Below, piece by piece: positions 1 to 8,043 of a DNA stretch of 35,235 nucleotides. The notes below the pieces were generated by a model. That model saw only the letters and a list, made by a program, of their open reading frames with translations. It was not told the origin of the DNA and did no database searches. Position 1 is the first letter of the stretch. The number at the start of each line of letters is the position of its first letter. The position numbers were made by a program, and so were the translations under genes. This DNA is from Methylobacterium aquaticum (GTDB lineage Bacteria > Pseudomonadota > Alphaproteobacteria > Rhizobiales > Beijerinckiaceae), in contig NZ_LABX01000181.1 of NCBI RefSeq assembly GCF_001043915.1, positions 1 to 35,235 of the forward strand. The letters run 5' to 3'.

Positions 1-88
1 GACCCATCTCGAATTGTCGATACTCAGCCAGAGGCTTAGCGAAAATTTGAGAACGGAACCACGGGTCGTTTTTTACGACCGTTGGTAG
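1..88 (-). repeat. MITE-like palindromic repeat, copy A (cut by window start)
   Basis: This stretch matches the reverse complement of 4332-4504 over most of its length. Shared blocks include a GAGAACGG..ACC block, GGTCGTTTT and the terminal CGACCGTTGGTA. The homology continues to base 1 (GACCCA.. and TCGATA/TCGATG blocks), so the window begins inside the element. About 12 bases of the inner stem seen in copy B are missing here. No open reading frame is shared, which suggests a non-autonomous dispersed repeat. Confidence 0.6.
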
Positions 89-235
89 GACACGATGTCC
101 GACTGATCGCTTCGCGATGCGGAGATCGGCTTTGCTCAGGCGTGTGGAGCCAACGGTTCCACCGCGCGGGCTGGCGATCCGACGTGCGGAAGGAATCCTC
201 CGGACGTCGTATGACGGGTGAGACATACCCGGTGC

Positions 236-264
236 GTCCGGGCGCGTGAGGACCGCGCCCGGAC
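236..264 (-). terminator. Hairpin after the GMC operon
   Basis: An 11-bp GC-only stem (GTCCGGGCGCG at 236-246 and its complement at 254-264) has a 7-base loop. It lies 13 bases past the stop codon of the last minus-strand gene of the GMC operon. There is no T-run on the exit side, so it may stabilise the mRNA 3' end or act with Rho rather than as a classic intrinsic terminator. Confidence 0.45.
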
Positions 265-276
265 CTGGAGGCGGCG

Positions 277-741
277 TCAGCGCGGCGCGGTGCCGTCCGG
301 CCGGTTCGACGGCAGCCCGCCCGGGGCGTCCGGATAGGCGGTGCTGGGCACACGACCGGCCTGACCGACCGAGCTGCTCGGCGCCGTCGTGCGGCTCGCA
401 TCCGCTGCCCCCGAGGGGCCGGGTGCCGCGGGGCACGGGCTGCCGGCCGGGCAGGCGCCGTGATCGGTCGCGACCGGCCGGCCACCCCGCTCGGCTGCCG
501 GCTGGCCGCCGGGGCTGTCGGGATAGGCCGCCGCTCCGCCGGGCTGGCGCGAGGGGGCGGCGGGCGTCGGCGAGCCTTGAGCCAAGACACCTTGAGCCAA
601 GACACCTTGAGCCAAGACACCTTGAGCCAAGACACCTTGGGCGAGGGCACCTTGGGCGAGGGCACCTTGGGCAAGGGCACCTTGGGCGAGCACAGGGCCC
701 GCGGCGAGCGCCGCGAGCAGGGCAAGAGCGAGGCGGCGCAT
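277..741 (-). CDS. Small exported protein with tandem LAQG(A/V) repeats, function unknown
   Basis: This 154-aa protein is not recognised. It starts MRRLALALLAALAAG, a short positive N-terminus plus hydrophobic core typical of a Sec signal peptide. It then runs through seven to eight five-residue units of the form A/V-L-A-Q-G. The rest is rich in Pro, Gly and Ala and contains two related blocks, AYPDSPGG and AYPDAPGG. The ATG shares its A with the TGA stop of the upstream GMC oxidoreductase gene, which implies translational coupling and supports this start. The position is where a cytochrome c subunit might be expected in a gluconate-2-dehydrogenase-type operon, but there is no CXXCH motif. 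It may be an envelope accessory or a fast-evolving exported protein. The reading frame is supported by the coupling and the signal peptide, not by family recognition. Confidence 0.55.
   Translation of the reverse strand: MRRLALALLAALAAGPVLAQGALAQGALAQGALAQGVLAQGVLAQGVLAQGVLAQGSPTPAAPSRQPGGAAAYPDSPGGQPAAERGGRPVATDHGACPAGSPCPAAPGPSGAADASRTTAPSSSVGQAGRVPSTAYPDAPGGLPSNRPDGTAPR
576..695 (-). repeat. 15-bp tandem repeat inside the signal-peptide region
   Basis: There are eight consecutive 15-bp units. Four are identical (CTTGAGCCAAGACAC at 576-635). Three are of the CTTGGGC(G/A)AGGGCAC type (636-680). The last (681-695) is degenerate. The unit is a multiple of three, so copy-number changes add or remove five residues without shifting the frame of the exported protein encoded on the minus strand. 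Confidence 0.9.
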
Positions 742-2309
742 CAGATGTCGCGCCGCTGCATCGCACCGGCGATGTGGTCGGCCTGGCGCAAAGCCAGGGC
801 GACGATGGTGAGGGTCGGGTTGCAGGCGGCACCCGAGGTGAATTGGCTGCCGTCGGAGACGAACAGGTTCTTCACGTCGTGGGTCTGGCCGAACTGATTG
901 ACCACGCCGTCCCGGGCTTTCGCGCTCATCCGGTTGGTGCCCATGTTGTGGGTGCTCGGATAAGGCGTGACTGGATAGGTGACGGTGGCGCCGACCGCCT
1001 CGTAGATCGCCGCGCCCTGCCTGTAGGCGTGGTTGCGCATCGCGACGTCGTTGGGATGGTCGTCGAAATGGACGCTCGCCACCGGCATGCCGTGCTTGTC
1101 CTTGACCGTCGGGTCGAGGGTGATGCGGTTGGTCTCCTGCGGCATGTCCTCGCCGACGAGCCACATCCCGGCCATGCGTGGATACTGCTCCATCGCGCTG
1201 GTGAAGGAGCGGCCCCAGGCGCCGGGATTGAGGAAGGCGGCCATGAACGGCACGCCGAGCGAGACCGTCTCCATCTCGTAGCCGCCGGCAAAGCCGCGCT
1301 TCGGGTCGTGATGCGCCTCGTCCCGGATGATGCCCGCCATGGTGGTGCCGCGATACATGTGCACCGACTTCTCGAACACGCCGTAGACGCTGCCGGTCAT
1401 GTGCCGCATGTAGTTGCGGCCGACTTGCCCCGAGGAATTGGCCAGCCCGTCCGGGAACAGCGAGGACGCGCTGTTGAGGAGGAGCCGCGGGCTCTCGATC
1501 GAGTTGCCGGCGACCGCGACGATGCGGGCCTTCTGGCGCTGCAACTTGCCGCTCTCATCGGCATAGACCACGCCCGTCACCTTGCCGGATGCGTCGTGCT
1601 CTATGCGCAGCGCCATGCAGTTCGGGCGGACCTCCAGGTTGCCGGTCTCCTCGCCGCGGGGAATCTCGGCGATCAGGGTCGACCACTTCGCCCCCGACTT
1701 GCAGCCCTGGAAGCAGAAGCCGATCTGCTGGCACGCGCCACGGTCGTGCCGCTCCTGGCTGTTGATCGCCATCCGGCCGGTATGGACCTCCTTGTAGCCG
1801 AGGCGGCGGGCGCCGGCCTCCATCACCTTGAAATTGTTGTTGCCGGGCAGGCCCGGGATGGCGTTGGTGCGGGTGACGCCCATCCGGTCCTCGGCCTTCG
1901 TGTACCAGGGGTCCAGTTCGGCCCGGGTGATCGGCCAGTCGAGGAGGTTGGCCCCCGGCAGCGCGCCGTAATGGTCGCGGATGCGGAACTCGTGCTCCTC
2001 GAAGCGCAAGCTGGCGCCGGCCCAGTGCACGGTCGAGCCGCCCACCGCCTTGACGATCCAGGCCGGCAGGTTGGGGAAGTCCCGCGCCACCCGCCACGAG
2101 CCCGAGGTGGTCCGCATGTCGGTCCAGGCGAGCTGGGCGAAGCTCGCCCACTCGTCGTTGACGAAATCCTCCATGTTGTGGCGGGCGCCGGCCTCGAGGA
2201 TGACGCAGCGGATGCCCTTGAGCGCCAGTTCGGTGCCCAGCGTGCCGCCGCCGGCGCCCGAACCGACGATGACGACGAGCCCGTCGTCGTTCAGATCGAA
2301 TGTGGCCAT
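741..2309 (-). CDS. GMC-family FAD oxidoreductase (gluconate 2-dehydrogenase flavoprotein type)
   Basis: This 522-aa flavoprotein probably oxidises a sugar, polyol or alcohol and passes electrons to a membrane acceptor. Near residues 12-25 it carries the dinucleotide-binding motif VIVGSGAGGGTLG, followed by an acidic strand end (ILEAG). The C-terminal GMC block has HNMGTNRM with the expected catalytic His, VSDGSQFTSGA, and CNPTLTIVALA with the matching Asn. The start is set by a strong GGAGGAAA site just upstream. It lies 91 bases after the small-subunit gene, as in gluconate 2-dehydrogenase operons, and its stop overlaps the next ATG. The substrate cannot be read from the sequence; gluconate, 2-keto-gluconate, sorbitol-type and other choices remain open. 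No cytochrome c subunit is adjacent. Confidence 0.85.
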   Translation of the reverse strand: MATFDLNDDGLVVIVGSGAGGGTLGTELALKGIRCVILEAGARHNMEDFVNDEWASFAQLAWTDMRTTSGSWRVARDFPNLPAWIVKAVGGSTVHWAGASLRFEEHEFRIRDHYGALPGANLLDWPITRAELDPWYTKAEDRMGVTRTNAIPGLPGNNNFKVMEAGARRLGYKEVHTGRMAINSQERHDRGACQQIGFCFQGCKSGAKWSTLIAEIPRGEETGNLEVRPNCMALRIEHDASGKVTGVVYADESGKLQRQKARIVAVAGNSIESPRLLLNSASSLFPDGLANSSGQVGRNYMRHMTGSVYGVFEKSVHMYRGTTMAGIIRDEAHHDPKRGFAGGYEMETVSLGVPFMAAFLNPGAWGRSFTSAMEQYPRMAGMWLVGEDMPQETNRITLDPTVKDKHGMPVASVHFDDHPNDVAMRNHAYRQGAAIYEAVGATVTYPVTPYPSTHNMGTNRMSAKARDGVVNQFGQTHDVKNLFVSDGSQFTSGAACNPTLTIVALALRQADHIAGAMQRRDI

Positions 2310-2400
2310 GGTTTCCTCCGGGTCCGCGCGGCCGGGCCGGCGCGGTTGTTCATTGATTGTTCTTGATTGGACGGACGGTGATGACGGCAGAGCCGGCCAG

Positions 2401-2949
2401 TCAGACCTTCGGCAGCCAGTCGATGTCGTTGAAGCCGCGATTGATGTAGCCGCCCTTGTCGGCGGACGATCCCTCGTAGCCGAATTTCGGCCAGATCTCG
2501 GGCTGGTTGTAGAGCGAGACGACGAGATCCGAGCGGATCTTCTTGAAGAAGTCGGTGTGGCTGATGCCCTCCAACACCACGACCCGGTCGGCTTCCCAGC
2601 CGATCTGAGCATAGTTGACCTTGTGACGGGCCTGCGCATCCTCGTCGAGCCGGCGCAGGCCGGTGGTCAGCAGGGTCTTCACGGCCGGGTCGGCGGCGGC
2701 CTTGCCGTCCCAGGGCTTGATCGCCGTGATGTAGTAGACGTCGCCGAGGAAGTCGTGCGGGTAGATGTCCCGCGCCATCTTCACCAGGGTCTTCAGCTCG
2801 GACGGGGACAGGGCGGCCCCGTTCTCGGCCCAGGCTTCCGAGACCTGGAGCCCGGCGCCGCCGGCGATGGCGGCGGCCGGTGCCGCGACGGCGGCACTCT
2901 TCAGGAAGCCGCGGCGGCTGAACCGCGCGCGCGGATCGACTTCTCTCAT
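2401..2949 (-). CDS. Gluconate 2-dehydrogenase subunit 3 family protein, Tat-exported
   Basis: This 182-aa protein starts with a twin-arginine signal (SRRGFLK, residues 11-17) and an Ala-rich hydrophobic stretch ending in EAWA. This indicates export of a folded partner complex to the periplasm. The mature part, with LSPSELKTLVKMARDIYPHD and a C-terminal YNQPEIWPKFGYEG block, matches the gluconate_2-dh3 family. In that family the small subunit escorts the GMC flavoprotein, which has no signal of its own here. GAGGAAA precedes the ATG. It is the first gene of the three-gene minus-strand operon. The assignment rests on the Tat motif, its size and its position directly before the GMC gene. Confidence 0.85.
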   Translation of the reverse strand: MREVDPRARFSRRGFLKSAAVAAPAAAIAGGAGLQVSEAWAENGAALSPSELKTLVKMARDIYPHDFLGDVYYITAIKPWDGKAAADPAVKTLLTTGLRRLDEDAQARHKVNYAQIGWEADRVVVLEGISHTDFFKKIRSDLVVSLYNQPEIWPKFGYEGSSADKGGYINRGFNDIDWLPKV

Positions 2950-3038
2950 CGGGTGTTTCCTCGGATGTCGTTTGGGGGATGGTGGTGCCGGCCGGCGCGG
3001 GGCGCGTCTTCGCGCGCTCCCGCCCCGGCCCGTCGGGA

Positions 3039-3434
3039 TCAGGCGAAGCGGCCGCCCTTCTGGATCACCTCGATCTTGTAGCCGTCGGGATCGGTGGCGA
3101 AGAAGAAGCGGGCGAGCGTCTTGCCCTGGTGCTGGAAGTCCTTGACCGGGGTCGCGGGCAGTCCCTCCTGCGTGAAGCGGGCCTGCTCCGCATCAACGTC
3201 GTCCACCACCACCGCGAGGTGGCCATAACCGTTGCCGAGGTCGTAGGGCTCGCTGCGGTCGAAATTGACCGTCAGTTCCAGCTCGAACGGCGACGAGGGG
3301 TGACGCAGGTAGACGAGCGCGAACCCGTCGAAGCCGATGCGCTCGGCGAGTTCCAGGCCGAAGGCGCGGGCGTAATAGGCGCGGGAGCGCTCCTCGTCGA
3401 GGACGCGGATCATCGAGTGGACGGGCTTGGCCAT
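3039..3434 (-). CDS. Lactoylglutathione lyase-like VOC protein (glyoxalase I)
   Basis: This 131-aa VOC-fold protein probably isomerises the methylglyoxal-glutathione hemithioacetal to S-lactoylglutathione in the cytoplasm. The four metal ligands expected from bacterial glyoxalase I are in place: His6 (PVHSMIRV), Glu53 (FELELTVN), His72 (GYGHLAVV) and Glu122 (YKIEVIQ). The length fits the short Ni/Co-type enzymes. It lies 89 bases upstream of the dehydrogenase operon on the same strand. Co-transcription is possible, but the gap holds GC-rich inverted sequence. A related VOC dioxygenase is possible, but the ligand pattern and length favour glyoxalase I. Confidence 0.8.
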   Translation of the reverse strand: MAKPVHSMIRVLDEERSRAYYARAFGLELAERIGFDGFALVYLRHPSSPFELELTVNFDRSEPYDLGNGYGHLAVVVDDVDAEQARFTQEGLPATPVKDFQHQGKTLARFFFATDPDGYKIEVIQKGGRFA

Positions 3435-3753
3435 CGGCAGCGGGAACCTCGTTGCGGTGCGGGCGGCGCGCCGCGCAGCCGCCCCTCGGCCCTTAGACTA
3501 GCTCCAGGGAAGCGGCCGGGGTGGTAGCGGGCTGTGACGCGGGCAGACGGGGACGGACGGTGGCGCGCGTCCTCCGGCGTCGCAGGGTGCAGGGGGAGCG
3601 GCGGCGCCTGCGCCGATCGGCAAGATTTTGTTCCGCGCCGCCGCGTGCGCGAGGACACATCGCGGTAACGACAAGCCACCTATCTTCTGGTCATCGCAGC
3701 GGAAGCAGCCCGGACATTCCGGCCTGCACTGCGACCAGGAGACTGAATACCAT
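3435..3753. other. Divergent intergenic region, no gene seen
   Basis: This 319-bp spacer lies between the minus-strand glyoxalase gene and the plus-strand small exported protein, so it must carry promoters in both directions. I see no convincing -35/-10 pair, coding frame or family RNA in it. AGGAGA at its right end is the ribosome binding site of the next gene. Confidence 0.5.
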
Positions 3754-4014
3754 ATGAAGACCCGTATCGCCGCCGTCGTCACCGCGTTTGTCCTTGGCGC
3801 CGCTCCGATCTCGTCCACCCTGGCATTCAGCCCCAACGCTGCCGCCCCGTCCTGGTCCCGCGACGTCGAGACCACCGGCTCGCTCGGCTCCGCCAATACC
3901 AGCGTGCCGTTCTACGGTGCCTGTCCGATGAGCTCGGCCACGGAAGGCAATGCCAACCAGCAGAACTTCCCGGTCAAGCAGTACGGCCAGACCTCGGGCG
4001 GGCACCGCTGCTGA
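3754..4014 (+). CDS. Small exported protein, function unknown
   Basis: This 86-aa protein begins MKTRIAAVVTAFVLGAAPIS and has a likely signal-peptidase site near TLA-FS, residues 24-26. The mature part is short, Ser/Asn/Gly-rich and polar, with two cysteines (GACPM and the C-terminal HRC), which could form a disulfide in the periplasm. AGGAGA precedes the ATG at good spacing. The next gene, a 36-aa membrane peptide, starts 19 bases later with its own strong site, and a hairpin follows both, so they form a two-gene transcript. I do not recognise the family. Confidence 0.7.
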   Translation: MKTRIAAVVTAFVLGAAPISSTLAFSPNAAAPSWSRDVETTGSLGSANTSVPFYGACPMSSATEGNANQQNFPVKQYGQTSGGHRC

Positions 4015-4032
4015 CCTGACAGGAGACGGGAC

Positions 4033-4143
4033 ATGAACGAGATGAAGGTTCTGCGCGCCGTATCCTACGGCATGATCGGTGTCCTGGCCGGCGGCCTCGC
4101 CATGACGGTGATCGGCACGGCCAACGCCCTGATGACCATGTAA
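4033..4143 (+). CDS. 36-aa single-span membrane peptide
   Basis: This is a very short gene with a strong site (AGGAGACGGG) right before its ATG. The product is MNEMKVLRAVSYGMIGVLAG followed by a hydrophobic run to ANALMTM. One membrane span covers about residues 11-33 with a positive, probably cytoplasmic, N-terminus. It follows the exported protein by 18 bases and precedes a 9-bp hairpin, so start, stop and transcript end are all consistent with a real gene. Its function is unknown; small membrane peptides of this kind often adjust envelope complexes. Confidence 0.6.
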   Translation: MNEMKVLRAVSYGMIGVLAGGLAMTVIGTANALMTM

Positions 4144-4151
4144 TCCACCGG

Positions 4152-4173
4152 AGGGCCGCCCCAGGGCGGCCCT
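4152..4173 (+). terminator. Hairpin terminator of the small-protein pair
   Basis: The 9-bp perfect stem AGGGCCGCC/GGCGGCCCT with loop CCAG lies 8 bases after the stop of the 36-aa gene. TTCTC follows rather than a long T-run, so it is a fairly weak intrinsic terminator. Confidence 0.6.
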
Positions 4174-4331
4174 TCTCGCATGGGCAAGCTCGCTCGGATG
4201 GATCCGCTTGCGTGGACTCCTCTGGGCCGGGCCCGGCGGAACCGCAGAGCTTCGGGCCGCTTGCCCCGGCATCTCCCAGGAGGCTACGGCCGTCACGGAA
4301 ATGATCCGGCCTGAACGGGTTGGAAGAACTG

Positions 4332-4504
4332 ATACCAACGGTCGAAAGAAAACGACCTTTGGTGCCGTTCTCGAAGTTTCGCCAAGCCCAAGGTCCCGGA
4401 CATCTGGGCTTGGCATCGACGATGCGGGATTGGGTCAACGGCCGCGTCGATCTCGGGCCTGCCCGAGATCGAATCGAAGCGTCAGCATCTTTGGCCGTTG
4501 GTAT
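4332..4504 (+). repeat. MITE-like palindromic repeat, copy B (complete)
   Basis: This 173-bp element is bounded by inverted ends: ATACCAACGG at 4332-4341 and CCGTTGGTAT at 4495-4504. Inside are a 10-bp stem (GCCAAGCCCA at 4381-4390 with 4405-4414) and an 11-bp palindrome (CGATCTCGGGC at 4448-4458 with 4461-4471). It matches copy A at the window start in inverted orientation. It lies between the small-protein terminator and the end of the TPR gene and has no coding frame. It looks like a non-autonomous transposon remnant or a structured intergenic repeat. Confidence 0.65.
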
Positions 4505-4540
4505 GAAACCATCGCCAGCAGCCATCCACCGGATACCGCA

Positions 4541-7500
4541 TCAGCCCGGCGCCGGCCCGCCATTGCCGCGGGCCTCGGGCGCCGGATCGCCCGGGGCCGG
4601 GCTCGTGCCCGGGGCGGCCTCGGGGCTCTGCTTCGGCCGCTCGGGCGCGGCGTTCTCGGGGTAGCGGGCGCGATAGGCGCGCAGGAAGTCGGTCAGGGTC
4701 TCGGCGCTGGTCGCCTGCCGGACCAGGTTGCGGAAGGCCGCGGTACTGGAGGCGTTCGGCGATGCGACCAGACCGAAGGTGCGGGCATCCGGGCTCTCGG
4801 CCATCTTGGCGGTGAATTTCGTGCGCAGGCGATCGAGGCTGAGCGGATCCTCGGCCAGCGCGTAGCCGATCGCCGCCCGCATCACGTCGTTACGCTCGGG
4901 ATCGGTCAGGGGGCCGGAATCGCGCCAGCGGGTCCCGAGCAGGGCCTCGTGCGCCTCCCCGGCCTCGCGCCAGCGCCGCGCGCCCCACAGGATGTCGCCG
5001 CGCAGATGCGCCGCCTCCGGGCTGGAGTTGCCGTCGAGCAGTTCGAGGGCGAGGTCGGTGCGCGAGAGGTCCGAGAGGGCCCGGGCCTCGAGCAGCAGGC
5101 GCGCGTCGCGGATCTGCCCGGGCAGTTCCGGCAAACGGGTGTTCTGCAACACCTTGAGGGCCTTGAGCGGCTCGCCCTCCATCAGCCGGACGGTGGCGAG
5201 GCGCGCCGCCACGCTCGCCCGCGCCGCGCCGGTCAGGCGGTTGTCGACCTGATGTTGCAGCAGGTCGCCGGCCGCGTCGAGGAGATCGAGGGCGACGAGG
5301 CGGTCGGCGAGGCGCCGCACCACCTCGTCGCCCTGGCGGCCGACCGGTGTGAATTCCTTGAAGTCGTAGAACAGCGCCAAGGCCTCGACCTTGCCGAGGC
5401 TCGCCCCCTTGTCCGACAGGAACAGGGCGGCGAACAACGCCACCGTGTCGTCGTGCAGGCCGCGGGTCGCCGGGTGGTCGGGGAACAGGCGGTTGGCCTT
5501 GCGGGCGGCCACGAAGGCGTCGCGCCAGCGGCCGACCCCGGCATAGAGCCGGCCGAGCCGGGCCAGCGCCTCGGCCTCCGCGTCGCCGTGCCAGGTCAGG
5601 GTCAGGCGCTCCAGGCGATCGATCGCCGCCTCCGGCGTGATCGCGCCGGAGGCCCGCCCGAGATCGACCAGCCGCAGGGTCGCCTCGGCGGCGACGGCCG
5701 GCGCCGCGGTCTCGGCGAGCTGCTGGTAGGCGCGGCGGGCCTCGCCGTCCTGGCCGATCGCCTCGGCGAAGCGCGCCTTGAGGAAGGTCAGCCGGTCGCG
5801 GGCGGCCGGGGCCTCGGCCAGCGGCGCGACGGCGGTCAGCGCCCGCTGGACGAAGGCCGGGTCCTTCGCGTCAAGGGCAGCCTCCACCGCCGTGAGGTAG
5901 AGCTGCACCTGGAGGTCGTCGGGATAGGCTTCGATCACCGGCAGACCGGCCTTGAAGGCGGCGAGCGCCACGGCGCTGCGCCGTCCGCGGGCATCGACAA
6001 CGCCGCGCCACAGCCGCAATTCCGGGTCCAGCGCCTGCTTGCCATCGGGTGTGAGGAAGCCGCCCGCCCGCGCGTTCTGGCCCATGCTCAGGGCGGCGAT
6101 GGCCGAGAGAAGCCGCACCGGCCGCTGGGCGCCAAGCGGCGGGTCCTCCCGCACCGCCAGGGCGAGCACGCCGGCCGCCTCGGGCGCGAGATCGTTGGCG
6201 AGGAGCACCCGCACGAGGTCGAGGCGGGCGGCGGAGCGGGCCGGCCGCTCGGCAGTGGCGGCGGCGGCTTGCGCGGCGCGGATGCGCGACCGCACGTCGC
6301 CGAGCTGGTCCTCGCGCCAGCGATCGGGCTGCACCATCAGGGCCGTCGCCTGGGCGCCGGCCTCCGGCGCCTCGACCACCGTCGGCGAGACCGACAGGCC
6401 GCCGGGACGGGTGATCGTCACCTCGTTGAGGCCGGGGCGCACCGCGAGATCATCCGCCGCCGCCAGCACGGCGACGCCCTGGCGCGTCGGCAGCAGCTCG
6501 AACTCGACGAAGCGGCCGCGCTTCGGAACCGCGGCGAGACGCGGGCCGCGGGCCGTCACCACGGCGATGCGTTCGCCGTCGCGCTCCAGCCACAGGGCGC
6601 CGCCGGGGCGGGCGGGCGGCACCGCCACCGCCGGCTTGCCGGTGGCATCGGCGCTGCGCTGCGGCGCCAGGGGATCGCTCCCCGCCGGGCTGCCGTCGCC
6701 GAGCACCAGATCCCAGCCCTGTCCCTCTCCCGCCGCAAGCTGGGCGATCATCCCGGAATCGAGGCGCAGACGCAGCACCGTGAAGGCGCCCTCCCCCCGC
6801 GGCCCCTCGACGACGCTCGCCGGCGCCCCCGCCGGCAGGGACGGCAGGGCCACCGGGGCGGTGGTCTCGAAGACCAGGGTGGCGACCCCGCCGCGCTCGA
6901 ACAACGCCGCCGGGGGCCGGGCCGTGAACGGGAAGGCGACCCGCACGCCCTGCCCGGCCCGGGCGATCCGAGCCTGAACCGGGCCGGTCGGAGCCGGCGG
7001 CTCCGCCGGGGCCGGCGCGGGCGTCTCGGCCGCTTGCGGACGACTCTCGGCGGGGGGACGGCTCTCGGCCTGGGGACGCGCCTCGATCTGCGGAAGGCCA
7101 TCGGACCGGGCGGCAGGACCCGGTTCCGAAATGGCGGCCGCCGATCGCTTCTCGTCCGGTTTCTTGTCGTCGGCCTTCTTGCCCGCAGGCTTCACGAGGT
7201 CGAGGACGTAGGAATCGTCCTCGCGGTACCCGTCCGCCGTGTAGCCCTCGGCGAGGGTCACGGTCAGGCGGGCGGCGTCGGTCCCGGCCTCGGCCGCGAG
7301 GGCCGTTGCGGCCGGGCGAAGGCCCGCGCGAGCCTCGGTGGACTCGATCGTGTACGTGCCAGGGATGCGCAGACGGATCTCGGAGCCGGCGCGCTCCAGC
7401 CCCACCTCGGCCTCCCGCGGCAGGCGGACCGAGAGCCGGGTCAGGGTCGGGAGATGCGCCACTTCGAGGCGCAGCGGCGTCGTGCGCCGGGCCCCCCGGG

Positions 7501-7972
7501 CCGCCTCGCGGCGCAGGCGCTCGCTGAGTTCCTCGGCCCGGCGGTTGAGGTCGGCCAGCACCTCCGGCGGCAGGCCCGGCAGCATGCCGGTCCAGCCCTC
7601 GGGCAGCAGATCGATGAAGACCCGCTCGCCCGCCTCCAGCACGTTGACCTTGTAGGCGGATTGCAGGGCGACCCGCAGGCCGGAGCCGTCCGGATCGCGG
7701 CGCACCTGGGCCACGTAACCGGGCATCTCGGCGGCCAGGCGCTCACGCTGGCCGGTCACCGGCTCGCGGAAGCCCACCACCAGAACCCCGCCGGTGACCT
7801 TCGCGGTCACCTTGACGCCCTGGTCGAAGGTCAGGGCGATGCGGCCGAAATTCTTCTGCTCGCTGCCCTGGATCGCCATGAGCTGCGCCGCCTCGGCCGT
7901 GCCGGCCCCGGCGCCGAGAACCGCCAGCGCGATCAGCGCCGCAGCGCGGCGGCTCCTGCCCGTCGAACCCAT
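4541..7972 (-). CDS. Very large exported TPR protein of the flagellar cluster
   Basis: This 1143-aa protein starts MGSTGRSRRAAALIALAVLG with signal cleavage expected near AEA-AQ, so it should act in the periplasm or outer envelope. An ATG 11 codons upstream is possible, but the chosen one gives a better signal peptide. Residues of about 40-260 form a beta-rich region with FGRIALTFDQGVKV and FIDLLPEGW, resembling AMIN-type peptidoglycan or polysaccharide-binding domains. A Pro/Ala/Gln-rich linker follows. From about residue 580 onward there are helical repeats of TPR type (for example ALARLGRLYAGVGRWRDAF). It follows the motE-like gene by 71 bases on the same strand, at the end of the fliL-fliM run. 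I infer a role in stator or motor assembly at the cell wall, or in motility control. The family is not named with certainty. Confidence 0.75.
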   Translation of the reverse strand: MGSTGRSRRAAALIALAVLGAGAGTAEAAQLMAIQGSEQKNFGRIALTFDQGVKVTAKVTGGVLVVGFREPVTGQRERLAAEMPGYVAQVRRDPDGSGLRVALQSAYKVNVLEAGERVFIDLLPEGWTGMLPGLPPEVLADLNRRAEELSERLRREAARGARRTTPLRLEVAHLPTLTRLSVRLPREAEVGLERAGSEIRLRIPGTYTIESTEARAGLRPAATALAAEAGTDAARLTVTLAEGYTADGYREDDSYVLDLVKPAGKKADDKKPDEKRSAAAISEPGPAARSDGLPQIEARPQAESRPPAESRPQAAETPAPAPAEPPAPTGPVQARIARAGQGVRVAFPFTARPPAALFERGGVATLVFETTAPVALPSLPAGAPASVVEGPRGEGAFTVLRLRLDSGMIAQLAAGEGQGWDLVLGDGSPAGSDPLAPQRSADATGKPAVAVPPARPGGALWLERDGERIAVVTARGPRLAAVPKRGRFVEFELLPTRQGVAVLAAADDLAVRPGLNEVTITRPGGLSVSPTVVEAPEAGAQATALMVQPDRWREDQLGDVRSRIRAAQAAAATAERPARSAARLDLVRVLLANDLAPEAAGVLALAVREDPPLGAQRPVRLLSAIAALSMGQNARAGGFLTPDGKQALDPELRLWRGVVDARGRRSAVALAAFKAGLPVIEAYPDDLQVQLYLTAVEAALDAKDPAFVQRALTAVAPLAEAPAARDRLTFLKARFAEAIGQDGEARRAYQQLAETAAPAVAAEATLRLVDLGRASGAITPEAAIDRLERLTLTWHGDAEAEALARLGRLYAGVGRWRDAFVAARKANRLFPDHPATRGLHDDTVALFAALFLSDKGASLGKVEALALFYDFKEFTPVGRQGDEVVRRLADRLVALDLLDAAGDLLQHQVDNRLTGAARASVAARLATVRLMEGEPLKALKVLQNTRLPELPGQIRDARLLLEARALSDLSRTDLALELLDGNSSPEAAHLRGDILWGARRWREAGEAHEALLGTRWRDSGPLTDPERNDVMRAAIGYALAEDPLSLDRLRTKFTAKMAESPDARTFGLVASPNASSTAAFRNLVRQATSAETLTDFLRAYRARYPENAAPERPKQSPEAAPGTSPAPGDPAPEARGNGGPAPG

Positions 7973-8043
7973 CGCATCCGCCCGATCACCCCGAGACGGC
8001 ACCATGCCGCGACAGGGCTAATGAGGGCTTAAGCGCGGCGGGC

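Noticed and set aside
246..2366. Long plus-strand open frame opposite the GMC operon
   Set aside because: It is the complement of clear GMC and signal-peptide sequence. It contains only Arg/Gly/Ala/His-rich filler with no motif, as expected in GC-rich antisense frames.
4208..8032. 1274-codon plus-strand open frame
   Set aside because: It is antisense to the TPR protein, which has a signal peptide and recognisable repeats. The plus frame has no domain and no ribosome site.
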